Positions 27,914 through 36,729 of a DNA stretch of 64,000 nucleotides are shown here, piece by piece. Below the pieces are notes generated by a model. That model saw nothing but the letters and a program-made list of their open reading frames with translations, was not told the DNA's origin and ran no database searches. Numbering within the stretch: position 1 is the stretch's first letter; every line of letters begins with the position of its first letter. A program made the position numbers and the translations under genes. The stretch comes from Halopseudomonas pelagia. Lineage in GTDB: Bacteria; Pseudomonadota; Gammaproteobacteria; Pseudomonadales; Pseudomonadaceae. The stretch spans positions 2,852,001-2,916,000 of the forward strand of contig NZ_CP033116.1 in the NCBI RefSeq assembly GCF_009497895.1, read 5' to 3'.

Positions 27914-28747
27914 ATGACACAACCAAGCAGCCCCATCTTCTGGCGTGACCCGCGTATGCCGCACCTGGAACTGCGCAAAGTGGTGGACGGGCGCAAAGTT
28001 TGTTATGCGCTTCACAGCCATACCCACTGGTCTCTGGGTGCAATCACTGAGGGTGAGAGTACGTTCACCTATCGCGAAGATCAGTATCAGATCAATGCCG
28101 GGACCCTGGTGCTTATGAACCCAGGCTGGGTGCACGCTTGCAATCCTATCGATGACCAGCCTTGGGCTTACTTGATGCTATACGTCGATGCTGATTGGCT
28201 GAGCCGACTGCGGTATGAGGCGGAATTGCTGGATGAGGTCCAATGGCAAGATATCTCGACCGCCGTGATCTCAAATGCAGGTTGGTATAGCGGGTACCTC
28301 CGGATGGTTTCCTGTTTGCTGGACCCACAAAGCAGTCTGCTCGAAAAGCAATCGGAAGTGGTCGAATACCTCTCCGCCTTGATGCTCAACTTGGCTGGAC
28401 AGCCAGCCCTGTCATTTACCAAGGCACCTGGCATTCTGCAGGAGTTGGCTGCCTATCTGGATGGCAACGCCGCCGAGGAGATTTCCTTGGACGCATTATG
28501 CGAGCGCTCAGGTTACAGCCCCGGGCACCTCATTCGTGCTTTCAAGCAACATTTCGGGCTCACCCCGCATGCTTACCTGATCAACCGCCGCATCCAGCTT
28601 GGTCAACTTGAACTCAAAGTTGGCAAGCCCATCGCCGAGGCCGCATTGAATGCCGGCTTTACCGATCAACCGCACTTCCAGCGCACCTTTAAACGCTTGG
28701 TAGCGGCCACACCGAGGCAGTATCAACAAGCTTCACTCAAGCACTAG
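27914..28747 (+). CDS. AraC family transcriptional regulator
   Basis: A 277-residue regulator: N-terminal cupin ligand-binding domain (HSHTHWSLGAITEGESTFTY, with WVHACNPID) and a C-terminal double helix-turn-helix (about 180-275: SLDALCERSGYSPGHLIRAF, then GKPIAEAALNAGFTDQPHFQ and FKRLVAATPRQYQ). This is the class often found next to amino-acid or thiol exporters of the LysE family. Here it converges with such a gene, overlapping it by 15 bp at the 3' ends, so mutual control is plausible. Confidence 0.9.
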   Translation: MTQPSSPIFWRDPRMPHLELRKVVDGRKVCYALHSHTHWSLGAITEGESTFTYREDQYQINAGTLVLMNPGWVHACNPIDDQPWAYLMLYVDADWLSRLRYEAELLDEVQWQDISTAVISNAGWYSGYLRMVSCLLDPQSSLLEKQSEVVEYLSALMLNLAGQPALSFTKAPGILQELAAYLDGNAAEEISLDALCERSGYSPGHLIRAFKQHFGLTPHAYLINRRIQLGQLELKVGKPIAEAALNAGFTDQPHFQRTFKRLVAATPRQYQQASLKH

Positions 28748-29326
28748 GTACACACAACTGGCCAATAATAACGCTGATAGTATCCGGTTGATTGCCTTGT
28801 GAACTTGTGGACGCTGTACATACCGGCGAAGAAAAGCGCCGGCATACACCCAACTGGCCAGTGACAACCAACAGATAGGCATATAAAGCGACGCGAAGAT
28901 CAGGACCTGCTGCAGGTCGTTTCCGCTGGTGTAAGCGCCTATGCCCGACGCCGACGCAAGCCACGCCTTTGGGTTGAGCCACTGCATCACCGCACCGGTC
29001 ATAAAGCCAGGTGCTTTGTGGGTATTCCCTTCTGTCAGCCGGCCATCATCTACTGCCAGTCGATAACTTAAATAGACTAGAAAAGCGACACCGGTCCATC
29101 GCAGTAGCGCCTGCAAGCCTGGGATAACAGTCATTGCCGAATATAGCCCCAGGCCGATAGCGATAAACAGCGCGATAAAGCCCAGGGTGGCGCCGCTGAC
29201 AAAGATCAAACCCTGGGAAAGGCGATAGCGGGTACCACTGCTCAGGCACACGAGGTTCACCGGGCCTGGTGAAATGGATGCGGCTAGGGCGAATGCCGAC
29301 ATTGGCAGAATCATCGAAAGGCTCAT
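28733..29326 (-). CDS. LysE family amino-acid exporter
   Basis: A 197-residue membrane protein with six predicted helices. The family start FALAASISPGPVNLVCLSSG (12-31) contains the conserved SPGP motif, and GAVMQWLNPKAWLAS shows the second conserved NPK motif. LysE/RhtB proteins export amino acids or homoserine lactone-like compounds. Start ATG 29326 with AAGAGA upstream is preferred to the ATG two codons earlier. Its 3' end overlaps the AraC regulator gene. Confidence 0.88.
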   Translation of the reverse strand: MSLSMILPMSAFALAASISPGPVNLVCLSSGTRYRLSQGLIFVSGATLGFIALFIAIGLGLYSAMTVIPGLQALLRWTGVAFLVYLSYRLAVDDGRLTEGNTHKAPGFMTGAVMQWLNPKAWLASASGIGAYTSGNDLQQVLIFASLYMPICWLSLASWVYAGAFLRRYVQRPQVHKAINRILSALLLASCVYLVLE

Positions 29327-29472
29327 TGTCATTCTCTTGAGGGTGGGCAATGGCCAAAGTCTGCGGTAATAACCAACTTGGTTATTGCACAAAATTGCGC
29401 TGTCGAACGTCCCCTGGTGGAGGATATGCGACCGGTCAGCGGTGCTCACTCAAGCAGACAGTGAGGAGTCAG

Positions 29473-30156
29473 TTAGTCGTTAGCATCAAGCAAAGACACG
29501 CCCAGCTTGAGCGCAGTATCCGTGACTACATCCACCGGCGTGCTGTACCCATTGGCCATCCAGTGCAAAGCGATGTGGATGACACCACCGAGGATGCCGG
29601 CCTGAAGTAACTCATCAAAATGTTTGCCGGGCCGAGCGAGTACGCGGGCGATGTCATCGCTGGTGGCTTTGAGTGCTTTTTCGATTGCCTGGTCTACCGC
29701 TGGGCTGATACCGCGAATTTCAATCAGCAGCAATCGGCCGATGGTGGGGTTTTCTTTCAGGGCCTGGAAAAAGGCTCGCAACATCGCCCGGCTGCGCAAT
29801 ACCTGATCCTTCCCTGCCGCTTTGGCTGCCGCCATATTGTTTTCCCGCATCCAGCTTGCGGCCTGCTCGTAGCAGGCGATCAGCAGCTCATCGCTGTGGC
29901 CGAAGGACTCATAGAAATACCGCTGGGTCAGGCCTGCTGCGTCACATACCTGCTTGACGCCGGAGTGGCGGTAGCCGTTCTCGCCGTAGACCTGAATGGC
30001 CGCATCAATCAGCTGTTGACGGCGTTGCGCCCGGCGTTCTTCAACCGCCGAGCCACGATAGCGCCTTTTACTTTCGGGCGTGGCCGCTGCGGCAGTCGGG
30101 ATTTTAGCCGCTTTGCTGCTAGGGGTAATGCCCGGCTTGGTGGTTGTCGTATTCAT
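29473..30156 (-). CDS. TetR family regulator of the monooxygenase operon
   Basis: A 227-residue repressor. After a Thr/Pro/Ala-rich N-terminal tail of about 40 residues comes the TetR DNA-binding domain (RRQQLIDAAIQVYGENGY, then GVKQVCDAAGLTQRYFYESF), followed by a helical ligand domain. It is divergent from the Baeyer-Villiger monooxygenase gene, and two 18-bp TGACAAT-N4-ATTGTCA operators lie between the genes. I start at ATG 30156; a start at 30186 would place one operator inside the coding region. Confidence 0.88.
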   Translation of the reverse strand: MNTTTTKPGITPSSKAAKIPTAAAATPESKRRYRGSAVEERRAQRRQQLIDAAIQVYGENGYRHSGVKQVCDAAGLTQRYFYESFGHSDELLIACYEQAASWMRENNMAAAKAAGKDQVLRSRAMLRAFFQALKENPTIGRLLLIEIRGISPAVDQAIEKALKATSDDIARVLARPGKHFDELLQAGILGGVIHIALHWMANGYSTPVDVVTDTALKLGVSLLDAND

Positions 30157-30167
30157 CAACTTAATTC

Positions 30168-30212
30168 TGACAATAGGGATTGCCAAATCTTATATGACAA
30201 TTTAGATTGTCA
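30168..30212. promoter_or_regulatory. Two 18-bp TetR operators in the divergent promoter
   Basis: TGACAAT-TTAG-ATTGTCA (30195-30212) is a perfect dyad. TGACAAT-AGGG-ATTGCCA (30168-30185) is the same element with one mismatch, 27 bp away centre to centre. Both lie between the TetR and monooxygenase start codons, so one repressor could silence both directions. A further half site ATTGTC lies close to the monooxygenase ATG (30222-30227). Confidence 0.8.
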
Positions 30213-30232
30213 CCACCACCCATTGTCGGGAT

Positions 30233-31714
30233 ATGAGCATGAGCACAGCACAACAACAATTCAAACCCACGCCCCTGGACGTTCTCATCATCGGCGCCGG
30301 CCTCTCCGGCATTGGCGCTGCCCGCGCTCTGACCGATCAATGCCCGGACAAGCGCTACCAGATTCTTGAACGCCGCGCCGCCATGGGCGGCACCTGGGAT
30401 CTGTTCCAGTATCTCGGCATTCGCTCGGATTCGGACATGTACACCCTGAGCTACAGCTACAAACCCTGGACTCACCGCAAGGCAATCGCTGATGGTGCGG
30501 ACATCAAGCGCTACATCGAAGACATTGCTGAAGAATCCGGCATCACCAGCCACATTCGCTTCCAGCGCAAAGTGGTGTCCGCCAGTTGGTCGAGCGAACA
30601 GGCACTCTGGACAGTGACTTCACTGGCGACAGACTCGCAGGGGCAGGAGCATGAGGAAGTCACCCAGGCGCGCATGCTGTCTGTCTGCGCTGGGTATTAC
30701 AGTTACGACGAAGGCTACCGCCCGGACTTCCCTAATGAGGCCGACTTCAAGGGTCAGATTGTTCACCCGCAGTTCTGGCCAACGGATCTGGATTACAGCG
30801 GCAAGCGGATTGTGGTTATCGGCAGCGGCGCGACCGCGGTAACGCTGGTGCCGGCGCTGGCCCAAACTGCCGCGCATGTGACCATGCTGCAGCGCTCGCC
30901 CAGCTATGTAGTGTCTCGCCCGCTGGAAGATGGCTTTGCCCAAAAGATGCAGAAGTGGCTGCCGATGTCAGCGGCGCACTCCCTCACCCGCTGGAAGAAC
31001 GTGCTACTGGGTTCATTCTTCTATCGCATCGCCCGGAACAAGCCGGACATGTTCGCCCAGCGGCTGTTGCATATGGTCAAGACCCAGGTTGGCCCCGAGC
31101 TGGATATGAAGCACTTCACCCCGGCGTACAAGCCCTGGGATCAGCGTGTGTGCGCTGTGCCGGACGGCGACCTGTTCCACGATCTGCGTGCCGGGCGCGC
31201 TTCCGTGGTAACCGATACGATTGAAAGCTTCACCGCCAACGGCATTCGCCTGACGTCCGGCGAGGAACTGCCGGCAGATATCATCATCACCGCCACTGGG
31301 TTGAAGTTGAATGCCCTTGGAGACGTGCAGGTGAGTGTCGACGGCAAGCCGATCGCCTTTGGTGAGCAAACCGCTTACAAAGGCATGATGCTCAGCGATA
31401 TCCCCAACCTGATTCTGACCTTTGGTTATACCAACGCTTCCTGGACATTAAAGGCTGAGTTGACCTCCAACTATACCTGCCGCCTGCTGCGTTATATGGA
31501 CAGCAAGGGCTACAAGGTGGCGGTACCCCGCCGTGGTGCGGAGGTGCAGGATGAGCCCTTCCTCAACTTTACCTCTGGCTACGTGCAACGCGCCGAAGGC
31601 ATGCTGCCAAAACAGGGCGACCGCAAACCCTGGCAGGTGCATCAGAATTACCTGCAGGACAAGCTGACCATTCAATACGGCCGGGTCGATGACGGCGTAA
31701 TGCAATTTCAATAA
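30233..31714 (+). CDS. Flavin-dependent monooxygenase, Baeyer-Villiger type
   Basis: A 493-residue FAD/NAD(P)H enzyme with two Rossmann loops: GAGLSGIGAA (21-30) for FAD and GSGATAV (197-203) for NADPH. Between them is the type I Baeyer-Villiger fingerprint FxGxxxHxxxWP as F172, G174, H178, W182 in FKGQIVHPQFWP. These enzymes insert oxygen next to a ketone to make an ester or lactone. It is the first gene of an operon with an SDR and an alpha/beta hydrolase, a set that would convert an alcohol to a ketone, then to an ester, then to acid plus alcohol. ATG 30239 is an alternative start. Substrate unknown. Confidence 0.9.
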   Translation: MSMSTAQQQFKPTPLDVLIIGAGLSGIGAARALTDQCPDKRYQILERRAAMGGTWDLFQYLGIRSDSDMYTLSYSYKPWTHRKAIADGADIKRYIEDIAEESGITSHIRFQRKVVSASWSSEQALWTVTSLATDSQGQEHEEVTQARMLSVCAGYYSYDEGYRPDFPNEADFKGQIVHPQFWPTDLDYSGKRIVVIGSGATAVTLVPALAQTAAHVTMLQRSPSYVVSRPLEDGFAQKMQKWLPMSAAHSLTRWKNVLLGSFFYRIARNKPDMFAQRLLHMVKTQVGPELDMKHFTPAYKPWDQRVCAVPDGDLFHDLRAGRASVVTDTIESFTANGIRLTSGEELPADIIITATGLKLNALGDVQVSVDGKPIAFGEQTAYKGMMLSDIPNLILTFGYTNASWTLKAELTSNYTCRLLRYMDSKGYKVAVPRRGAEVQDEPFLNFTSGYVQRAEGMLPKQGDRKPWQVHQNYLQDKLTIQYGRVDDGVMQFQ

Positions 31715-31727
31715 CAAGGATAACAAC

Positions 31728-32546
31728 ATGCAAGTAAATGATTGCGTTGCGGTATTGACCGGCGCCGGCAGTGGCATAGGCCGGGCTTTGGCCATGGCTC
31801 TGGCGCAGCGCGGCTGCCACTTGGCTCTGGCCGATGTGAATGCAGCAGCGCTGACAGAAACGGCCGAGCAGGCGCGCGTGCATGGGGTGCGTGTGAGCGA
31901 GCATCCGCTGGACGTAGCCAACCGCGCTTCCGTCGCCGCCCTGCCCCAGGCCGTCATGGCTCAGCACGGCCAGGTTGATCTGCTGATCAACAATGCTGGC
32001 GTCGCGCTGGGTGGCAACTTCGATCAGGTCAAGACAGAAGATTTTGACTGGTTGATGGCGATCAACTTCGACGCTGTGGTGTGCATGACCCGCGCCTTCC
32101 TCCCGCTGCTCAAACAGCGTCAGGCGGCGAGAATCGTCAACGTGTCGAGCCTGTTCGGCTTGATCACGCCAGCCGGGCAAACCGCCTATTGCGCGAGTAA
32201 GTTCGCCGTGCGTGGATTCTCCAATGCGCTGCGCCTGGAGCTGCAAGGCGGCCCGGTCGGCGTCACCGTGGTACATCCGGGCGGCGTCGCCACGGCTATC
32301 GCCACCAGCGCGCGGCCGCCGGCAGGCGTTGACGAGGCAGAGCATGCGCGCAAACTGAAACAGGCTGAAAAGCTGCTGCGCATGCCGCCACCCAGAGCAG
32401 CCGAGATTATTCTCAACGGTATCGAGCGTGACAAGCCGCGAGTGGTTGTTGGTAATGATGCACGCATATTATCGTGGCTGGAGCGCTTGATGCCGGTCAA
32501 CTACTGGCGTCTGTTGCCCGGCATCGCTACGCAGAAAACCAATTGA
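31728..32546 (+). CDS. Short-chain dehydrogenase/reductase
   Basis: A 272-residue classical SDR: cofactor loop TGAGSGIGRALAMAL (10-24), NNAG in LINNAGVALGG, catalytic Ser in VNVSSLFG and the YxxxK pair in YCASKFAVRGFSNAL. It starts 13 bp after the monooxygenase stop and is followed by an alpha/beta hydrolase, so I infer that it oxidises the alcohol feeding the monooxygenase, or one of the products. The direction and substrate are not determined by sequence. Confidence 0.9.
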   Translation: MQVNDCVAVLTGAGSGIGRALAMALAQRGCHLALADVNAAALTETAEQARVHGVRVSEHPLDVANRASVAALPQAVMAQHGQVDLLINNAGVALGGNFDQVKTEDFDWLMAINFDAVVCMTRAFLPLLKQRQAARIVNVSSLFGLITPAGQTAYCASKFAVRGFSNALRLELQGGPVGVTVVHPGGVATAIATSARPPAGVDEAEHARKLKQAEKLLRMPPPRAAEIILNGIERDKPRVVVGNDARILSWLERLMPVNYWRLLPGIATQKTN

Positions 32547-32577
32547 TCACCCTTCCAGCCCTAAAAGGAATTTCACG

Positions 32578-33528
32578 GTGAATTACTTCTTTAGCGCAAT
32601 CTTGATTGGCCTGTTCATGTTTCTCGGTGGGCTGTTTCTGTTCACGCTGTTTATCACCATGCGCGTGCAGATGGGTCTGCCTGCCGAAGGCCGGTTTGTG
32701 ACCGTGATGGGTAACCGCATTCATTACCTTGAGCAGGGGAAAAAGCAGAATAGCGAATCGACCATTCTGATGATTCACGGCCTGGGCGGTGTGTCGCAGA
32801 ACTTTAGCTATAGCGTGCTCGGTCAACTGGCCAAAGACCACCGGGTGGTCGCGATCGACCGCCCCGGTAGCGGCTATTCCGAGCGCCACCCACGCTCATC
32901 CGCATCGCTTGCGGTGCAGGCCGATGTCGTCGCTGGCGTGATCGACGCTCTTAATCTGGGCAAGCCACTGATTGTCGGCCACTCCCTCGGCGGCGCCGTC
33001 GCGCTGGCGACTGCATTGCGCCACCCGGACAAAGTCGCCGGCCTGGCGCTGGTCGCGCCGCTCACGCATATGCCGAAAGATACACCCAAGGCGTTTGCTG
33101 CTCTGGGCATCACCTGGCCGTGGCTGCGCAAGCTGGTGGCCTGGACGCTGGCAACACCCATGTCGATCCTGCAGAAGGACAAGGTGATGGATATTGTCTT
33201 TGGTCCCGAAAGCGTACCCAAGGACTTTCCCATACGCGGCGGCGGCCTGCTGGGGCTGCGCCCCAGCCAGTTCATCAGCGCATCGGCCGACATGAACGCC
33301 CTGCCGGATACCTTGCCGATGATGCAGCAGCAATACCCGACGCTGACACTACCGGTTGCTGTGCTCTATGGTCGTCAGGACCGCATCCTAAACCATATTG
33401 AGCAGGGCCAGGGCCTGGCTGATGTAGCACCCACCGCCGAGCTGGAGCTGATCGATGGCGGCCATATGTTGCCGATTACCCAGCCAGACGTAACCGCTAA
33501 CTTTATCCGGCGCCGCGCGGCGCTATAA
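32578..33528 (+). CDS. Alpha/beta hydrolase with N-terminal membrane anchor
   Basis: A 316-residue serine hydrolase starting at GTG 32578 behind AAAGGAA. Residues 4-27 form a hydrophobic helix, so it is probably tethered to the inner membrane. The catalytic set is visible: oxyanion segment MIHGLGG, nucleophile elbow VGHSLGGAV, acid region VLYGRQDRI and the last histidine in DGGHMLPITQ. As the last gene of the TetR-controlled operon it would be expected to hydrolyse the ester or lactone made by the Baeyer-Villiger enzyme. Its 3' end overlaps rarD by 6 bp. Confidence 0.88.
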   Translation: MNYFFSAILIGLFMFLGGLFLFTLFITMRVQMGLPAEGRFVTVMGNRIHYLEQGKKQNSESTILMIHGLGGVSQNFSYSVLGQLAKDHRVVAIDRPGSGYSERHPRSSASLAVQADVVAGVIDALNLGKPLIVGHSLGGAVALATALRHPDKVAGLALVAPLTHMPKDTPKAFAALGITWPWLRKLVAWTLATPMSILQKDKVMDIVFGPESVPKDFPIRGGGLLGLRPSQFISASADMNALPDTLPMMQQQYPTLTLPVAVLYGRQDRILNHIEQGQGLADVAPTAELELIDGGHMLPITQPDVTANFIRRRAAL

Positions 33529-34431
33529 CGCAGCCCGGCGGCTTCTGGAATTCTGCAAGGTCCGCCAGGCGGACCAGGAATACAGCACCAGCGCGAGCCA
33601 GATCAGTGCAAAGCTGGCGAGCTGAACAGCGTTGATTGCTTCCTTGAAGACAAAGATCGCAATCAGAAACTGCATGCTCGGATTGATGTACATAAGAAAG
33701 CCCACGGTGGCCAGGCGCAAACGCCGGGCCGCCCCGGCGAACGCTAGCAGCGGGATCGCAGTCACCACGCCACTGGCGATAAGCAGCAGTACCGTACGCG
33801 AATCCTGCGTGAAGTTTGATAGCTCCAGCTGGGCCATGGCCGCCAGGGCCAGCAAGGCCAGCGGCAACAGCAGCAAGGTTTCGACAAACAGCCCTGACAA
33901 GCCATCAAGCAGTATCTGTTTGCGCAGCAAGCCATAGGTGCCAAAACTCAATGCCAAAATCAGAGCAATCCAGGGCATGGTTCCGAGCAACACCAGCTGC
34001 ACCATGATGCCCGCCGCAGCCAAGACCACGGCGACACACTGCAAGCGCGCCATGCGTTCACGCAGAATCAGCATGCCCAGCGCGACATTGATCAGCGGCG
34101 TCAGGAAGTACCCCAGGCTGGCCTGAAGCACGTGGTGGGTCTCAACCGAGTAGATGTATACGCCCCAGTTGAGCGCGATCAACACCGCGCATCCGAGCAC
34201 CCTGCCCAACCGCTTCGGATGTGCCAGCGCGCCCCTGACCGGCGCCCAGCGACGCATCAAGGTAATAACCAGCGCTAGAAATACGCAGGACCAGATAATG
34301 CGGTGAACCAGCACTTCATAGGCCGGCACGCCCTGGAACAACGCAAAGAGCAGCGGAAAGCAGCCCCACATCATGTAGGCACTGACGCCGTAGGCAATGC
34401 CCTGACTGTTTTCGGTAAGTTTTGCGGGCAT
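33523..34431 (-). CDS. rarD: RarD family EamA transporter
   Basis: A 302-residue inner-membrane protein with ten predicted helices in two EamA repeats. The start GIAYGVSAYMMWGCFPLLFA and the segment LNWGVYIYSVETHHVLQASL (about 104-123) with GYFLTPLINVALG are diagnostic for RarD. Its name comes from chloramphenicol sensitivity; the natural substrate is unknown. It converges with, and slightly overlaps, the monooxygenase operon. Confidence 0.92.
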   Translation of the reverse strand: MPAKLTENSQGIAYGVSAYMMWGCFPLLFALFQGVPAYEVLVHRIIWSCVFLALVITLMRRWAPVRGALAHPKRLGRVLGCAVLIALNWGVYIYSVETHHVLQASLGYFLTPLINVALGMLILRERMARLQCVAVVLAAAGIMVQLVLLGTMPWIALILALSFGTYGLLRKQILLDGLSGLFVETLLLLPLALLALAAMAQLELSNFTQDSRTVLLLIASGVVTAIPLLAFAGAARRLRLATVGFLMYINPSMQFLIAIFVFKEAINAVQLASFALIWLALVLYSWSAWRTLQNSRSRRAAL

Positions 34432-34593
34432 GAGACGCTCGGTTCGGAACGGTTCTGTTTAAGGGGTGCAAAGCCCTGCCAATTCTACAGCCCCCCAACC
34501 CGACGCCGCCAGGAGTCTGAGGAACGCACCTGCGCCAGACCTTTGCTATATTTTTAATCGACTGCTCTGCGCAGAGCGAGCCGGAGTTTGCCA

Positions 34594-35253
34594 ATGATTC
34601 CCACCATCAGTGTCTTTGAACACTCACCCGATCGAGGCCAGGGGCTGGCGCGGGACATGAGCGTGCGCTGGGCCTTTGAAGAAGTGGGTCAGGCGTATGA
34701 GGTCAGACAGGTTTCTCTCAATGCGACCAAGCAGCCGGCACATCAGGCCCTCCACCCTTTTGGACAGATCCCGACCTATGAAGAAGGCGATCTTGCGTTG
34801 TTCGAATCCGGGGCAATCGTGCTGCATATTGCCGAGCACCATGTGGGCCTCCTACCAGCAGACCCCAATGGCCGGGCGCGCGCCATCATGTGGATGTTTG
34901 CCGCGCTCAGCACAGTAGAGCCGCCGATCGTTCAGCGCGAAATCGCCATGTACATGGAACACGACAAAACCTGGTATGAGAAGCGCCTGCCTATTCTCGA
35001 AGATGGCATTCGCGTGCGACTACACCAACTATCAAGCCGGCTTGGAAAAGCCGATTGGCTGGAGGAAGCCTTCAGCGCCGGAGACCTGATGATGGTGCAA
35101 GTGCTGCGTAGGCTGAAAACCTCGAACGTGCTGGGAGAGTTCCCGAACCTTTGTGCCTACATCACCCGCGGTGAAGCGCGGCCGGCCTTCAGACGTGCCT
35201 ATGATGCACAGCTGGCAGCGTTCATTGGCAAGCCGCCTAAACAGCCCAATTAA
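34594..35253 (+). CDS. Glutathione S-transferase family protein
   Basis: A 219-residue GST: N-terminal thioredoxin-like domain (SVRWAFEEVGQAYEVRQV, and the cis-Pro segment HPFGQIPTYEEGDLALFESGA split at PTYEEGDLAL, ESGAIVLHIAE) and an all-helical C-terminal domain (about 90-210). An early Ser in RDMSVRWAF could be the catalytic residue. Start ATG 34594 has CGGAG 7 bases before it. Stand-alone gene; substrate unknown. Confidence 0.9.
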   Translation: MIPTISVFEHSPDRGQGLARDMSVRWAFEEVGQAYEVRQVSLNATKQPAHQALHPFGQIPTYEEGDLALFESGAIVLHIAEHHVGLLPADPNGRARAIMWMFAALSTVEPPIVQREIAMYMEHDKTWYEKRLPILEDGIRVRLHQLSSRLGKADWLEEAFSAGDLMMVQVLRRLKTSNVLGEFPNLCAYITRGEARPAFRRAYDAQLAAFIGKPPKQPN

Positions 35254-35341
35254 CGGAGCATTGCCCTTAAACTCTGCCGCACAAGAACGTTATACTGCAC
35301 GGAAGTAAGCAAAATATTTCCGATTACTATCAGGTATAACA

Positions 35342-35413
35342 ATGAAAATCAAAACCTTAGCGACCATCTTTGACCATCGGGCCTATTCTGCTTTGCCTGC
35401 ATTATGTCGTTAA
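35342..35413 (+). CDS. Possible 23-codon upstream ORF overlapping the EEP-family gene
   Basis: ATG 35342 opens a short frame (MKIKTLATIFDHRAYSALPA plus LCR) whose TAA lies 10 bp inside the next gene. It could be a leader peptide that couples translation, or chance. It has only a weak ribosome site (CAGGTA). No homologue is recognised. Confidence 0.25.
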   Translation: MKIKTLATIFDHRAYSALPALCR

Positions 35414-36552
35414 AATCCATTAGTAAGACGCACCTTTTCTGTCGGATCGCTGTCGGCCTTTTCTCGTTTGCCTTGATATGCGCTACCGCCATCCCGTTGC
35501 TGCGTACCGAGGCCTGGTGGATTCGCGTCTTCGACTTTCCGCGCATACAGATTTCTGTACTGATAGGGCTCACGTTCGCAGGCTATTTGGCGCTGCGTAT
35601 ATATTGGCGATTGCGAACCTGGGAATACGCGCTTGCTACGCTGCTTGGGCTTGCGCTGGTTTGGCAGATTATTTCGATAGCGCCCTACACGGCTTACTAC
35701 CCGGAAGAAATGGCGTCCAGCAACACGGAAGATGATTCCAACCGCATATCGCTCTTGGTATACAACGTGCTCGCTGACAATCGTGAAGTGGATGCGCTAC
35801 GCGTACTCATCCGCGAAACCGACCCAGACGTCATCCTGCTAAGTGAACCTAACCAGTGGTGGTTTGAACAGCTGGACGGGTTGGAGGACGACTACCCCTA
35901 TACCCTACAGAAGCCTCAGGAGAACAATTACGGGCTGCTGCTATATTCCCGGCTGGAGTTGGTGAATCCAGAGATACGTTTTTTGATTGAGTCAGAGGTC
36001 CCTTCCATACGCGCCCAGGTGCGCTTACGTTCGGGGGAGCTGGTGACCCTTTACGGTGTGCATCCACGTCCGCCGGGCCTCAAACCTCCAGAAAATGGCG
36101 ACGCTGCGCAGGAGGATGAGGATGACGACGAACGCGAAGACTCGGGCAAGCGTGACGCTGAATTAATGCTGGTTGCCAAAGAGGTGAAGGAGCTCGGGAA
36201 CGTTCCGGTGATCGTCGCTGGCGATTTCAACGACGTGGCCTGGTCGCATACCACACATCTATTCCAACGGACCGGCGGTTTGCTCGATCCAAGGGTTGGC
36301 CGGGGCTTGCTCAATACCTACGACACCAGAAACCGTCTGCTGCGCTATCCGCTGGATCACACCTTCGCCTCCGAGCATTTTCTTTTAGCAGAGCTACAGC
36401 TTCTTCCTGACATCGGATCCGATCACTTCCCCCTGCTCGTGGTCTTTGATTTCGATCCAGAAGCGTCCGTGGCAAACGACGAGCCGCAGCCAGATGCGGG
36501 CGATGAGAAAGAAGCTGAAGACGTTATTGAAGAAGGCAAGTCCGACGACTGA
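35404..36552 (+). CDS. Membrane-anchored endonuclease/exonuclease/phosphatase family protein
   Basis: A 382-residue protein with three N-terminal transmembrane helices (about 12-90) and a C-terminal EEP domain: LLVYNVLADN (substrate Asn), DPDVILLSEP (metal-binding Glu), GVHPRPPG, GDFNDVAWS (catalytic Asp-Asn) and SDHFPLLVV (catalytic His). The catalytic domain probably faces the periplasm. An acidic insert (EEDDDEREDSGKRD region) follows the GVHP motif, and the last 30 residues are also acidic. Members include phosphodiesterases and phospholipases; the substrate is unknown. Confidence 0.85.
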   Translation: MSLKSISKTHLFCRIAVGLFSFALICATAIPLLRTEAWWIRVFDFPRIQISVLIGLTFAGYLALRIYWRLRTWEYALATLLGLALVWQIISIAPYTAYYPEEMASSNTEDDSNRISLLVYNVLADNREVDALRVLIRETDPDVILLSEPNQWWFEQLDGLEDDYPYTLQKPQENNYGLLLYSRLELVNPEIRFLIESEVPSIRAQVRLRSGELVTLYGVHPRPPGLKPPENGDAAQEDEDDDEREDSGKRDAELMLVAKEVKELGNVPVIVAGDFNDVAWSHTTHLFQRTGGLLDPRVGRGLLNTYDTRNRLLRYPLDHTFASEHFLLAELQLLPDIGSDHFPLLVVFDFDPEASVANDEPQPDAGDEKEAEDVIEEGKSDD

Positions 36553-36729
36553 ACCAGCGGGCATTGCGGACGCCTAAATTCCCGTACGCTTTTGAACACC
36601 CAGCGCATGCCGTAGTCCTATCTATACTCCCTTATCCACCTGAGGGCGCCATCCGAGTCACGGATGGCCAGTTGCTGCACGGCGTTTAAACACCGCCTAC
36701 TTTTCTGTATTAACAGAGACTACGCCATC

